This document shows positions 33,891-42,811 of a stretch of DNA of 64,000 nucleotides, piece after piece (position 1 is the stretch's first letter; each line of letters opens with the position of its first letter). The stretch is from Mycobacterium sp. URHD0025. GTDB taxonomy: Bacteria; Actinomycetota; Actinomycetes; Mycobacteriales; Mycobacteriaceae. The position numbers and the translations under genes are program-made. The stretch lies in contig NZ_KE384491.1 of the NCBI RefSeq assembly GCF_000426065.1, forward strand, positions 522,280 through 586,279. Direction: 5' to 3'. The notes under the pieces were generated by a model. That model searched no databases. It worked only from the letters and a program-made list of their open reading frames with translations, and was not told the DNA's origin.

Positions 33891-34906
33891 AAGTCGATGA
33901 CCTTCTCGTCGCGGTTCTTGCGGTCCACGTAGAACTTGGCTGCCCGGCCGATGAATTCTTCGGTCGGCCCGGGCTTCCAGCCGAGGTCACGGGTCGCCTT
34001 GCTGTGGTCGGCGGGCGAGGTCAGCCAGATCAGCCGCGCCGCGGCGAGGTTGATCGGAAAATCTGTGCCGAGCAGGCGATTGGAGATGCCCGCCAACCAT
34101 CCGAAGACGTACAGCGGAGCCATGGGGATGCCGAACCTGGGTGGCCGGGCACCCACAGCCTGCGCGGCGACGGTCAACATCTCGCGCTGGGTCATGTAAC
34201 GCTCGGAGACGATGTAGCGTCCACCGATTCGGCCATACTCGGCGGCCAGGACGAGGGCTTCCGCTGCGTCATCTATCCCGACCACCTCCGAGCCGACGCC
34301 ACGCACATAGACGGGGAGCTTGCCGAACGCCGCCATCGCCACGAGCGCGCCCTGTTTCGGCTGCCAGTCGGGCGGGCCGTAGGGATTGGACACACACATC
34401 GCCACGGCCGGCAGACCGCGCTCCCTGGCATACGACAGCACCAGGTCTTCGGCTTGGCGCCGCGATTCGATGTACGGACCGCCCTTGCCGGCCCAGTTGA
34501 ACGGGGTGTCCTCGTCGACGGTGGCACCGTCGTCACCGACGGCGATGGTTCCGATGGTGCTGAGGAACACGAACCGCTTTAGGTCGGCATCGACGGCCAC
34601 CTCGAGAACATTGCGCAGGCCTTCGACATTGGTGGAGAACAGCGGTGCCGGGTCGGCCAGATGGGCTCGGGTGTCGACCACGCAGTAGAACACCACGTCG
34701 CGGTCGGCCATGGCCGCCGCCACCGCTTCGGTGTCGAAGACGTCGCCGTAGCACCGTTCGACCTCCACGCCGTCGATGCCCCTGGTCGAACTGTTGCGGC
34801 GCAGCAGCACCCGTACGTCATCTCCACGCTCGACGAGTTGCCGGGTGACACAGGCGCCGACGTTTCCACTTGCCCCCATGACGAGTACTTTTCGTCGGCG
34901 ATCCAT
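33887..34906 (-). CDS. NAD-dependent epimerase/dehydratase, 3beta-hydroxysteroid-dehydrogenase-like extended SDR
   Basis: 339-residue extended SDR. NAD loop VLVMGASGNVGACVTRQLVE, the catalytic Ser/Thr region FVFLSTIGTIAVG, a probable catalytic tyrosine in GPYIESRRQAEDLV (Y-x3-R instead of the usual YxxxK), and VSNPYGPPDW. It could oxidise a ring or side-chain hydroxyl to the ketone used by the next enzyme (BVMO) in the operon; this order is inference. First gene of epimerase-BVMO-hydrolase, divergent from an LLM gene with operator D between them. Confidence 0.82.
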   Translation of the reverse strand: MDRRRKVLVMGASGNVGACVTRQLVERGDDVRVLLRRNSSTRGIDGVEVERCYGDVFDTEAVAAAMADRDVVFYCVVDTRAHLADPAPLFSTNVEGLRNVLEVAVDADLKRFVFLSTIGTIAVGDDGATVDEDTPFNWAGKGGPYIESRRQAEDLVLSYARERGLPAVAMCVSNPYGPPDWQPKQGALVAMAAFGKLPVYVRGVGSEVVGIDDAAEALVLAAEYGRIGGRYIVSERYMTQREMLTVAAQAVGARPPRFGIPMAPLYVFGWLAGISNRLLGTDFPINLAAARLIWLTSPADHSKATRDLGWKPGPTEEFIGRAAKFYVDRKNRDEKVIDL

Positions 34907-34942
34907 CGCTACTCCATCCCGGTTGACGATCAGCGATCGATG

Positions 34943-34963
34943 CTACGGTAACGCTTACAGTAT
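34943..34963. promoter_or_regulatory. Regulon operator site D
   Basis: CTACGGTAA, three bases, TTACAGTAT. Cores at 34945 and 34957 are 12 bp apart; 15 of 18 arm positions match the perfect site. It is shared by the epimerase operon (start 34906) and the LLM gene (start 34986). Confidence 0.8.
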
Positions 34964-34985
34964 TACTCCGGAACGGAAAGACGGA

Positions 34986-35915
34986 TTGAAGTACACCCTG
35001 GAATACCCCAGCGAGCTGCCCACCGCACCTGACGATTTCCTGCAGCCGGAGGTCATCCGGGCAGTAGTCACCCAAGCCGAAGCGGCGGGCTTCGCAGCGG
35101 TCGCATTGAGCGAGCATCCGGCCCCGTCGGTCAAGTGGCGGAACAACGGTGGCCACAACACTCTCGACCCGATCGCCGCGCTGAGCTTCATGGCAGCGGC
35201 CACCACGCGCATCCGGTTGATGACCAACCTGTACGTGCTCCCCTTCCGCAATCCGTACCTGTCGGCCAAGGCCCTGGGCAGCGTGGACCTGATCTCCGGC
35301 GGCCGGCTCATCGCCGGCGTCGGAGCGGGTTACCTGGGATCCGAGTTCGCGGCGGTGGGCGTCAGCCTGGAGCGCCGCGCCGAGCTGCTCGACGAAGCAC
35401 TGGAGGCGTTGCGCGCCATCTGGATCGAGCCCGAAAAACCGGTTACCGGTGCTGATTTCGCCGCAGTGGGACCGGTGTGGCTGCAGCAGCCGGCTCAGCG
35501 CCCGCATCCGCCGATCTGGATCGGCGGGAACGGTGCCGCCGCGATCCGGCGTGTGGTCGAGCACGGCAACGGGTGGATGCCGATCATAGCCACGCCGGGA
35601 ATGGCGGCGACGATGCGCACCGCGGCCATCGAGAATGCCGATCAGTTCAGCTCCGCCGTGCGGCGCCTGCGCCAGCGCCTCGCAGATGCCGGCCGCGACC
35701 CAGCCACCGTCGACATCCAGGTGGTGTGTCCGCCTGTCGACCTCGACGACGATGCATCGGTTCGGCACGCGCGCGAGGCGCTGGCCGAACTGGAGGGTCA
35801 CGGCGCCACCTGGGCGGTCATCCACGTGGACGGCGGCAGCCCGCAGTCCGCGCTCGACTACATCAAGGCGTTCGGCGAGACCGCAGACCTTTTTACAAAC
35901 GTCAGGCAGTCTTGA
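34986..35915 (+). CDS. LLM-class F420-dependent oxidoreductase (TIGR03619-like)
   Basis: 309-residue LLM protein. Landmarks are AGFAAVALSEHPAPSVKW, IRLMTNLYVLPFRNPYLSAK, DLISGGRLIAGVGAGYLGSE and HPPIWIGGNGAAAIRRVVEH. I use TTG 34986, preceded by GGAAAG; a longer frame would run through the divergent promoter and operator. It likely performs a hydride transfer on a CoA ester or ketone in the pathway, but the substrate is unknown. It overlaps the convergent SnoaL-like gene by 14 bp. Confidence 0.83.
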   Translation: MKYTLEYPSELPTAPDDFLQPEVIRAVVTQAEAAGFAAVALSEHPAPSVKWRNNGGHNTLDPIAALSFMAAATTRIRLMTNLYVLPFRNPYLSAKALGSVDLISGGRLIAGVGAGYLGSEFAAVGVSLERRAELLDEALEALRAIWIEPEKPVTGADFAAVGPVWLQQPAQRPHPPIWIGGNGAAAIRRVVEHGNGWMPIIATPGMAATMRTAAIENADQFSSAVRRLRQRLADAGRDPATVDIQVVCPPVDLDDDASVRHAREALAELEGHGATWAVIHVDGGSPQSALDYIKAFGETADLFTNVRQS

Positions 35916-36336
35916 ATTTCAACACGGTTCTGGTCAAGTGCAGGCTGGTGATCTGCCATGTGCCGTCACGCTTCTCGTACGTCTCGTGGTAATGCCCGGC
36001 TCCGTGCAGCTCATTGCCGTCGGCGAAGAACAGCATGTCCTCCATGGCCCAGATGCCGGTCGCGGTGGTGTCAGAGGTCAACGTGATCTCGGGTGTGTGG
36101 CAGTGGTGCACTGTCGCCGCATGCTCGACGCCGCCCCACACCACCGGAAAGAACTCGTCGAAGCCGTTGAGCGGTGGAGCGGTCTGCGGATCGGCGCCAC
36201 CGGTCGAGACGGCCATGTCCAGGGTGACGACGACGTCTTCGGCGAACAGGCCCCGCCAGGCTTCGATGTCCTTGGTGTCCAAGTATCGGCAGTACCGGGC
36301 CTTGAGCTGCTTGATCGCCTCGATGTCATCGGACAA
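35902..36336 (-). CDS. SnoaL-like / NTF2-fold protein
   Basis: 144-residue SnoaL-like protein: AIKQLKARYCRYLDTKDIEA, AEDVVVTLDM, VHHCHTPEITL and GAGHYHETYEKRDGTWQITS. This resembles the limonene-epoxide-hydrolase/ring-hydroxylating-dioxygenase-beta-like NTF2 group common in steroid and terpenoid clusters. Function not assignable. It is 57 bp downstream of the P450 gene in the same direction and likely co-transcribed with it from the operator-E promoter. Confidence 0.78.
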   Translation of the reverse strand: MSDDIEAIKQLKARYCRYLDTKDIEAWRGLFAEDVVVTLDMAVSTGGADPQTAPPLNGFDEFFPVVWGGVEHAATVHHCHTPEITLTSDTTATGIWAMEDMLFFADGNELHGAGHYHETYEKRDGTWQITSLHLTRTVLKFKTA

Positions 36337-36393
36337 CGGGTCACCTCCTGGTCGATTGAGCTGGACTATATCTCTCGTCTGGCCGGTGCTCGA

Positions 36394-37599
36394 TCAGCTC
36401 AGCACACGAACCGGCACGTTGCTCCAGCCGGCGACGTTCTGCATGTTGACCCGCTTGCAGCCGTCCCAGTCGACTTCGTAGCGCGGCATGAAGTCCAGCA
36501 TCTTGTCCAGCGCGATCACACTCTCCAGCCGTGCCAACGCCGCGCCCAGGCAGCTGTGAATCCCGTAGCCCAGCCCGAGGTTCTGCGCCTGGGCACGATC
36601 GCGGTCGACGTCGAAGCGGTCCGGTTCGGTCCACGCCTCCGGGTCCCGGTTGGCGGAACCACCCACCAGGAAAACCGGCTTGCCCACCGGGATCGTCACC
36701 CCGTGCAATTCGACCTCGCGCATCGAACGGCGCACGTTGTATTGCGCCGGCGCCTCGTAACGCAGGAGCTCCTCGACGGCCGCCGGCACCTTGCTGCGAT
36801 CGTCGAGCAGCTTCTGCCATTCGCCGGGATTCTGCGCGAACACCACCGCCGCGTTGCCGAGCAGCTTGGTCACCGTCTCGGCACCGGCGCCACCGAGAAG
36901 CGTGGCGAATTCGGTGATCTCGATGTTCGTCAGCGGGGACATCTCACCGTCGTCCCGCTCGATTTCGGACTCGATCAGCTTGCTGATCAAATCCTCGCCC
37001 AGTTCGTCGCGCCGCTTCTTGATCAGCCGGAAGTAGTAGACGGCCATGTTGACGGCCGATTCCATCCCTGCCGCACTCATCTCGATTTCGCCGGGCTCCC
37101 GGTGGAGGAGATCGTCGATCCACAGCCGAATCTGTTGGTGGTCTTCGTCGGGTACACCCTGCAGGGTGGTCATCACGTCGACGGGAAAGAGCGCCGAGAA
37201 GTCCTGGACGAAGTCGAACCCGGCCGGGTCTACTGCTGAAAGGTGCTTGTCCACCAGCTCGGTCACGAGTTCCCGTTTGGACTGGATCGCACGCGGCGTG
37301 AAGACCTTGTTGAGCAGGCTGCGCATCCTCCGGTGCGCCGGCGGATCCATGGCGATGATCGAACCATGCTCGGTCACATCGCCTTTGCGGACCTGGGCGA
37401 GGTCGACGCCGTAGGCCGAGGAGTAGGTCTCGTGGTCCTTGAACGCGGCGGCGACATCCTCATGACGGGTCAGCGCATAGAAGTCGTACTGCTCGCTGTA
37501 ATAGACCGGTGCATGCAAGCGCATCTGGCGGTACATCTCGTAAGGACTGTTGAAGAAGTCCTCAGAGAACGGGTCGAACACCACCGTGGCCGCAGTCAT
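36394..37599 (-). CDS. Cytochrome P450 (bacterial class I type)
   Basis: 401-residue P450. I-helix LLGGAGAETVT (Glu-Thr in place of Asp-Thr), ExxR in VEELLRYEAP, heme loop LGYGIHSCLGAALARLE with Leu where Phe is usual. These variations are tolerated in many actinobacterial P450s. Substrate unknown. It starts 103 bp from operator E and is divergent from the Rieske oxygenase gene, suggesting that both act on the same compound. Confidence 0.9.
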   Translation of the reverse strand: MTAATVVFDPFSEDFFNSPYEMYRQMRLHAPVYYSEQYDFYALTRHEDVAAAFKDHETYSSAYGVDLAQVRKGDVTEHGSIIAMDPPAHRRMRSLLNKVFTPRAIQSKRELVTELVDKHLSAVDPAGFDFVQDFSALFPVDVMTTLQGVPDEDHQQIRLWIDDLLHREPGEIEMSAAGMESAVNMAVYYFRLIKKRRDELGEDLISKLIESEIERDDGEMSPLTNIEITEFATLLGGAGAETVTKLLGNAAVVFAQNPGEWQKLLDDRSKVPAAVEELLRYEAPAQYNVRRSMREVELHGVTIPVGKPVFLVGGSANRDPEAWTEPDRFDVDRDRAQAQNLGLGYGIHSCLGAALARLESVIALDKMLDFMPRYEVDWDGCKRVNMQNVAGWSNVPVRVLS

Positions 37600-37701
37600 C
37601 GATCATCCTTTTCCGACTCTGTGACGAGTCACGGTCCGCGACATAACCTCCGACCAGGTCGCCCGGCGCTGCGGGGACGGTCAAACCTGCTTTTGTAAAC
37701 G

Positions 37702-37722
37702 CTACCGTAAGCCATTCAGTAG
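37702..37722. promoter_or_regulatory. Regulon operator site E (P450 side)
   Basis: CTACCGTAA, three bases, ATTCAGTAG. Cores at 37704 and 37716 are 12 bp apart; 12 of 18 positions match. It lies about 100 bp upstream of the P450 start and resembles site B closely. Confidence 0.6.
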
Positions 37723-37803
37723 AATCAACATCACGGTCGCGTCCGCCCGGGCACCATCGCGTTCCACGCAATCGCGATGTGGACCCTTTCTCTCCAGAAA
37801 CCA

Positions 37804-37824
37804 CTACTGTAATGTCTTCCGTAC
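37804..37824. promoter_or_regulatory. Regulon operator site F (Rieske side)
   Basis: CTACTGTAA, three bases, CTTCCGTAC. Cores at 37806 and 37818 are 12 bp apart; 13 of 18 positions match. It lies 39 bp before the Rieske oxygenase start; site E is 102 bp away for the opposite direction. Confidence 0.6.
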
Positions 37825-37862
37825 CTATGGGCTACGGAGTGGAAGCAGGGAGGAAGCCGGCC

Positions 37863-38879
37863 ATGAAAGTGCCGTTCACCTGGAAGGTCACCGGCTGGTT
37901 CATGATCGGTTGGTCAGCGGAGTTCGCAGTTGGTGACGTGAAGGCGCTGAAGTACTTCGGCGAGGATCTCGCGGCCTACCGGGACGAATCCGGTGAGCTA
38001 CATGTGCTGGAAGCCCACTGCAAGCATCTGGGCGCCCACATCGGGCACGGTGGCAAGGTGGTGGGCGACTGTGTCGAGTGCCCGTTCCACGGCTGGCGGT
38101 GGGGCCCCGAGGGCAACAACACCTATATCCCCTACCAGCCCGACAAGCCCAACCGCGGTCTTCGGCTGCGTTCGTACCCGGTCAAGGAGCAGTACGGCTG
38201 CATCTTCATGTGGTACCAGCCCGCCGGTTCGGAACCACAGTGGGATCTGCCCGACATCTTCCACAAGTTCCCGCAGTTCGAAACCGATCCGGATGCGTAC
38301 TACCGGCCCTATCCGGAGTTCTCCAGCCGGGCCGACGCGATCCCGGTGCATCCGCAGATCGTGGCCGAGAACGGTCCTGACAGTTCGCATTTCCGGTACG
38401 TGCACGGCGCCACCGTGACGCCGGTGTGCCTGCACTGGGAACATGTCGGCGAGGAATGGCGGTTCCTGACAGGCTGGCCCGACGCCCGCAGTGACGATCC
38501 AAACAAGATGGCACTGAGGATTCACAGTCACTTCTCGGGGCTGGGGTTCGCGATGAGTGCCTTCGAGGGTTCCTCGAATCACCGGTTGATCTTCGCCTGC
38601 ACGCCCGTCGACGACGAGGTGTCGGACATGTTCTATTCGATCTGGTGGCCCAAAATTCCGGGTGAGACGTCCGACATCCCACCCGAGCAGGTACGCAGAC
38701 AGGTCGAGAAGCAGTTCCTCAAGACCGTGTGGGAGGACTGCGACATCTGGCGCTACCAGAAGTACGTCGAACACCCTCCACTGGCCAAGATCGATGCGAA
38801 ACCCTATATGGCCATGCGTAAGTGGGCCACTCAGTTTTACGAGGTTCCTCCGGTCGAGAGTGCTGCCGCCGGCGTATGA
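37863..38879 (+). CDS. Rieske non-heme iron oxygenase, KshA/VanA-like terminal component
   Basis: 338-residue oxygenase. The [2Fe-2S] Rieske motif is CKH at the start and CPFH at the end of the segment from CKHLGAHIGHGG to VECPFHGWRWG. The mononuclear iron site is NGPDSSHFRYVHG (N-x2-D-x3-H-x4-H). The C-terminal CDIWRYQKYVEHP and RKWATQFY resemble KshA, the steroid 9-alpha-hydroxylase. ATG 37863 has GGAGG upstream; earlier in-frame ATGs overlap operator F. A reductase partner is not in the window. Its stop overlaps the next gene by ATGA. Confidence 0.88.
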   Translation: MKVPFTWKVTGWFMIGWSAEFAVGDVKALKYFGEDLAAYRDESGELHVLEAHCKHLGAHIGHGGKVVGDCVECPFHGWRWGPEGNNTYIPYQPDKPNRGLRLRSYPVKEQYGCIFMWYQPAGSEPQWDLPDIFHKFPQFETDPDAYYRPYPEFSSRADAIPVHPQIVAENGPDSSHFRYVHGATVTPVCLHWEHVGEEWRFLTGWPDARSDDPNKMALRIHSHFSGLGFAMSAFEGSSNHRLIFACTPVDDEVSDMFYSIWWPKIPGETSDIPPEQVRRQVEKQFLKTVWEDCDIWRYQKYVEHPPLAKIDAKPYMAMRKWATQFYEVPPVESAAAGV

Positions 38880-39493
38880 GACCCGATCTGAGAGAACTGG
38901 TCACACCCGCGCACACCGCGATCATCACCCAGGAATGCCAGGGCGCGGTGGTCGGGCCCGACGCCGGGCTGGCCGCACTGGCCGACGCGGCCCGCCACGA
39001 GGCGCTACCCAACATCGCCCGGTTGCTGCCGGTCGCCCGGGCCGCCTCTGCAAAAGTGGTGCATTGCCTCGTCCAGAGACGCCCGGATGGACTGGGCTCC
39101 AACCACAACGCCAAGATCTTCGCCATCGGCCGCAACGACGTCGGCATCCTGCCCGGCACTCCGGGCGCCACCCTGCTTCCCGAATTCGGCCCGGAGCCAG
39201 ACGATCTCGTACTGTCACGCTGGCATGGCCTGGGTCCGATGGGCGGTACCGATCTCGACGCGATCCTGCGCAACCTCGGGGTACGCACCATCGTGGCCGT
39301 CGGCGTATCGGTGAACATCGCAATCATCAACTTGGTGATGGACGCCGTCAATGCCGGGTACCGGGTGGTGCTCCCCCGCGACGCCGTGGCCGGGATCCCG
39401 AAAGCCTATGCCGACGCGGTGATCGACAATACGCTGTCCCTGCTGGCCACCGTCACCACCACCGACGACCTGCTGCGCGCCTGGCAGCGCTGA
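38876..39493 (+). CDS. Isochorismatase-like (cysteine hydrolase superfamily) protein lacking the usual Cys
   Basis: 205-residue Rossmann-like protein of the isochorismatase superfamily. The N-terminal TAIITQECQGAVVGPDAG replaces the usual DMQ; the middle has VVHCLVQRRPDG; and the nucleophile region reads GVSVNIAIINLVMDA, with Ala where amidases have Cys. It may therefore be a non-amidase member, like true isochorismatases that lack Cys, or be inactive. It lies inside the Rieske-fadD operon (4-bp overlap upstream, 20 bp before fadD). Confidence 0.75.
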   Translation: MRPDLRELVTPAHTAIITQECQGAVVGPDAGLAALADAARHEALPNIARLLPVARAASAKVVHCLVQRRPDGLGSNHNAKIFAIGRNDVGILPGTPGATLLPEFGPEPDDLVLSRWHGLGPMGGTDLDAILRNLGVRTIVAVGVSVNIAIINLVMDAVNAGYRVVLPRDAVAGIPKAYADAVIDNTLSLLATVTTTDDLLRAWQR

Positions 39494-39513
39494 TCCGCCC
39501 ACTAGGAGATACC

Positions 39514-41181
39514 GTGCAGTTCACCGTTCCGGCTGTCGCCGAAGCCGTCGCCGCCGCCATCGGAGACCGTCCGTTGATCGTGCAGGGCGACAGGCGCTAC
39601 ACCTATCGCCAGATCGTGGATCGGTCGAATCGCCTGGCGGCGTACCTGCATTCGCGCGGACTGGGTGCGCAGACCGAACGCGCCGAGCTGGCAGGTCACG
39701 AGGTGGGTCAGGATCTGCTCGGGATCTATGCTTACAACGGACCTGAGTTCGTCGAGTCCATGCTCGGTTCCTTCCGAGCCCGCGTTGCCCCGTTCAACGT
39801 CAACTACCGCTACGTCAAGAACGAACTGCAATACCTGCTGGCCGATTCCGGGGCGTCCGCTCTCGTGTACCACGCCGCCTTCGCACCGCGGGTCGCCGAG
39901 GTCCTGCCGGAGCTTCCGGGGCTGCGGGTCCTGATTCAGATCGCCGACGGCTCGGGCAATGACCTGCTCGACGGCGCAGTGGATTACGAGACGATCGTCG
40001 GCACACCGTCGCAGGGTGCCGTCCCCGTCGAACCCAGCCCGGACGATCTCTATGTGCTCTACACCGGCGGGACCACCGGAATGCCCAAGGGTGTCTTGTG
40101 GCGCCAGCACGACATCTTCATGACCGCGTTCGGTGGACGCAACATGATGACCGGCGAGAAAGCGGCCTCTGTCGATGAGATCGTCAGCCGTGCGGCCGAG
40201 AATCCCGGCACCAAGCTGATGATCCTGCCGCCGCTGATCCACGGTGCGGCCCAGTGGGCCGTGATGACAGCGATCAGCACGGGCCAGACGGTCGTATTTC
40301 CCGGCGTGGTGGACCGTTTCGACGCCGATGACGTGGTGCGCACCATCGAACGCGAGCAGGTTCTGGTGGCGACGGTGGTGGGTGACGCGATGGCCCGCCC
40401 GCTGTTGGATGCGATCAGAGCCGGCGTCCAGAACGGCACGGTGGATGTGTCGTCTCTCTCCGTCGTGGCCAACGGCGGCGCACAGCTCACCCCGTACGTC
40501 AAACAACAACTCATCGACGCCAAGGAGAACCTCATCGTCGTCGACGGGGTGGGTTCGTCGGAAACCGGCGCTCAGATGAGCCACATGTCGGCATCCGGCG
40601 CGGTCTCGACCGGCACCTTCAACGCCGGACCCGATACCTGCGTGGTGGCCGAGGATTTCACCGCGGTGCTGCCCGCCGGCCACGATGGTCTGGGGTGGCT
40701 GGCACAGCGCGGGTTCGTGCCGCTGGGCTACAAGGGTGATGCGGCCAAGACGGCGGCGACGTTCCCGGTCATCGACGGCGTCCGTTATGCGACGCCCGGT
40801 GACCGGGCCCGCCATCTCGACGGTGGTGTCATCGAGTTGCTCGGCCGTGACTCGGTCACCATCAATTCCGGTGGCGAGAAGATCTTCGCCGAGGAGGTCG
40901 AATCCGCGATCGCGTCACATCCGGCGGTGCGGGATGTGGTGGTCACGGGCCGGCCGAGTGAACGCTGGGGGCAGGAAGTGGTGGCGGTCGTCTGTTTGGC
41001 CGAGGAGGCATTGGCTGACGGTCCGGTCGATGCCGACGACCTGATCCGGCACGCCGAATCCTCGATCGCCCGCTACAAGCTGCCCAAGGCCGTGGTGTTC
41101 CGCCCGGCCATCGAGCGCAGCCCGGCGGGCAAGGCCGACTACCGCTGGGCCCGCGAGCAGGCGATCAGCGAAATTTCCTGA
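39514..41181 (+). CDS. Acyl-CoA synthetase (FadD family)
   Basis: 555-residue adenylate-forming ligase. P-loop YTGGTTGMPKG, the motif VDGVGSSETGAQ, the motif PGDRARHLDGG, and the hinge/lysine region NSGGEKIFAEEVESAI ending with PAGKADYRWAR. It activates a carboxylate as the CoA thioester through the acyl-AMP. GTG 39514 has AGGAGAT upstream; the frame is open upstream but only as an antisense or overlapping frame. Operon: Rieske, isochorismatase-like, fadD, under operator F. Confidence 0.9.
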   Translation: MQFTVPAVAEAVAAAIGDRPLIVQGDRRYTYRQIVDRSNRLAAYLHSRGLGAQTERAELAGHEVGQDLLGIYAYNGPEFVESMLGSFRARVAPFNVNYRYVKNELQYLLADSGASALVYHAAFAPRVAEVLPELPGLRVLIQIADGSGNDLLDGAVDYETIVGTPSQGAVPVEPSPDDLYVLYTGGTTGMPKGVLWRQHDIFMTAFGGRNMMTGEKAASVDEIVSRAAENPGTKLMILPPLIHGAAQWAVMTAISTGQTVVFPGVVDRFDADDVVRTIEREQVLVATVVGDAMARPLLDAIRAGVQNGTVDVSSLSVVANGGAQLTPYVKQQLIDAKENLIVVDGVGSSETGAQMSHMSASGAVSTGTFNAGPDTCVVAEDFTAVLPAGHDGLGWLAQRGFVPLGYKGDAAKTAATFPVIDGVRYATPGDRARHLDGGVIELLGRDSVTINSGGEKIFAEEVESAIASHPAVRDVVVTGRPSERWGQEVVAVVCLAEEALADGPVDADDLIRHAESSIARYKLPKAVVFRPAIERSPAGKADYRWAREQAISEIS

Positions 41182-42652
41182 GCCGGGCGGCGGTTCGGCT
41201 GCGGGCTCGCCGCAAGCTGAGGTCGGCCATGAGGCGCATCGGCGCGGTGAACGGTCTGGCCGCCTGACCGGTGACGCTGAACGGCAGGTCGCTGCCGACC
41301 ACGGTGCGGTAGTGGCTGAACGTGTCGAAACCCGCCTTTCCGTGGTAGGCGCCGGTTCCGCTGCGCCCGACGCCGCCGAACGGTGCGCTCGACGGAATCA
41401 TGTGGGCGGCAAAGTCATTGCGGGCCACGCCACCGCTGCGAGTATGGCTGACGAAGTGCCGGAAGTCAGCGTCGTCGGGGCCGAACCAATAGGCCACCAA
41501 AGGTGACGGGTTGGCGTTGATGTGGTCGATGGCCTCGGCGAGTGCGGAGTAGCCGCGGACGGCGAGCACCGGTCCGAACACCTCCTCGTTCGCGATCCGC
41601 ATCCGGTCGTCGATGTCGCGCACGATGGTCGGAGGGATCTTGCGCGAACCAGGATCCGGCAGGATCTCTCCTGCCGGCACGACGGAGTCGATCCGCGCGC
41701 CATGGCCTCGCGCATCGGCGATCAGGCCGACCACCCGGTCGAAGTTGGCCTGGTTCACCGAGGAGCAGTAGTCGGCGTTGTCGATGATGGTGGGAAACAG
41801 TCCACTCAGCGTCGCGCGCGCAACCGCGACGAACCGGTCCACCTCAGCGTCGGGTACGAAGACATAGTCGGGGCATACGCAGACCTGGCCACCATTGACC
41901 ATGCGGGCCTGGGCGATTCGACTCGCCGCACGCTCGATGTCGGCTCCGGGCGCAACCACAACCGGGTTCTTACCGCCCAGCTCCAAGGTCACCGGAACCA
42001 GGTTGTCGGACGCGGCCCGGGCCACCAGCGCCCCGATCGAAGGTGAGCCGGTGAAGAACAGGTGGTCGAACGCCAGGCCGGCGAACTCGGCGGCCACCTC
42101 CGGTCCGCCAGTCACGACCTGCAGTTCGGTGGCGTCGAAATACCTCGGCGCGGTCGCCGCCATCAGCTCCGCGGTAGCAGGGGTGACCTCCGACATCTTG
42201 ATCATCACGCGGTTGCCCGCGGCGAATGCCGCCGCCGCCGGCAACACTGTCAACTGGACGGGGAAGTTCCACGGACCGATGACACCGATGACACCGAGTG
42301 GACTCGGCAGCACCTCCGCGCGCAGGCCGGCGAACCGGGCTGTCCGCATCAGCTTCGTCGCGCGCATCCATTGCGGCACATGGGCCCTGGTGTCCTCGAT
42401 GACCGAGAGCATGCCCAGGATCTCGGCAAAGAATGCCGCCGATCGCGATCGCGATCCGTAATCGGACGCGGTGGCCGCCACGAATTCCTCGGAGTTGTCC
42501 AGGATCATTGCGAGCAGGCGGTCGATGCGGTTGCGGCGCAACGCGACATCGGGCGGACCTTCGGCGATGAAAGACCGGCGGGCAACCGTCAGCAGCTCGT
42601 CCAACCCGTCACGCTGCGGCCGCACCGCCGCACGCTCGTCGGTCGCGCTCAT
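41165..42652 (-). CDS. Aldehyde dehydrogenase, coniferyl-aldehyde-dehydrogenase-like
   Basis: 495-residue ALDH. N-binding VIGPWNFPVQLTVLPAAAAF, FFTGSPSIGALVARAA, catalytic Glu in TLELGGKNPVVV, and catalytic Cys in VNGGQVCVCPDYVFV. The C-terminal PSSAPFGGVGRSGTGAYHGK is typical of the CalB/fatty-aldehyde subgroup. It oxidises an aldehyde to the acid, a logical step before a FadD. AAGGAG precedes ATG 42652. It overlaps fadD tail-to-tail by 17 bp and has operator G 48 bp upstream. Confidence 0.9.
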   Translation of the reverse strand: MSATDERAAVRPQRDGLDELLTVARRSFIAEGPPDVALRRNRIDRLLAMILDNSEEFVAATASDYGSRSRSAAFFAEILGMLSVIEDTRAHVPQWMRATKLMRTARFAGLRAEVLPSPLGVIGVIGPWNFPVQLTVLPAAAAFAAGNRVMIKMSEVTPATAELMAATAPRYFDATELQVVTGGPEVAAEFAGLAFDHLFFTGSPSIGALVARAASDNLVPVTLELGGKNPVVVAPGADIERAASRIAQARMVNGGQVCVCPDYVFVPDAEVDRFVAVARATLSGLFPTIIDNADYCSSVNQANFDRVVGLIADARGHGARIDSVVPAGEILPDPGSRKIPPTIVRDIDDRMRIANEEVFGPVLAVRGYSALAEAIDHINANPSPLVAYWFGPDDADFRHFVSHTRSGGVARNDFAAHMIPSSAPFGGVGRSGTGAYHGKAGFDTFSHYRTVVGSDLPFSVTGQAARPFTAPMRLMADLSLRRARSRTAARLRKFR

Positions 42653-42699
42653 CGTTTCGTCTCCTTGCAAGACCCACATCACCACCGTGCCGAAGACCG

Positions 42700-42720
42700 T
42701 TCCGGTAAGCCTCACGGTAG
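42700..42720. promoter_or_regulatory. Regulon operator site G (ALDH side)
   Basis: TTCCGGTAA, three bases, TCACGGTAG. Cores at 42702 and 42714 are 12 bp apart; 13 of 18 positions match. It lies 48 bp upstream of the ALDH start. Confidence 0.6.
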
Positions 42721-42767
42721 CACCCTCGAAGCATGTCGCAGACGATTGTCCGACCGGCCGGAATTGT

Positions 42768-42800
42768 TTACAGTCATCCTTACTGTCGTTCATTCAGTGA
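42768..42800. promoter_or_regulatory. Regulon operator site H, three phased half-sites
   Basis: Half-site cores ACAGT (42770), ACTGT (42782) and TCAGT (42794) are each exactly 12 bp apart, giving two overlapping operators. The first reads TTACAGTCA, three bases, TTACTGTCG. The array ends 12 bp before the SDR start. Confidence 0.65.
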
Positions 42801-42811
42801 GAGGTCGGCGC

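Noticed and set aside
37779..37862. Upstream in-frame starts for the Rieske gene, including ATG 37812
   Set aside because: They overlap operator F and lack a ribosome site; ATG 37863 has GGAGG and matches where homology starts.
38662..39513. Long 5' extension of the fadD frame through the Rieske and isochorismatase-like genes
   Set aside because: Translation is Arg-rich and featureless until GTG 39514, which has its own ribosome site.
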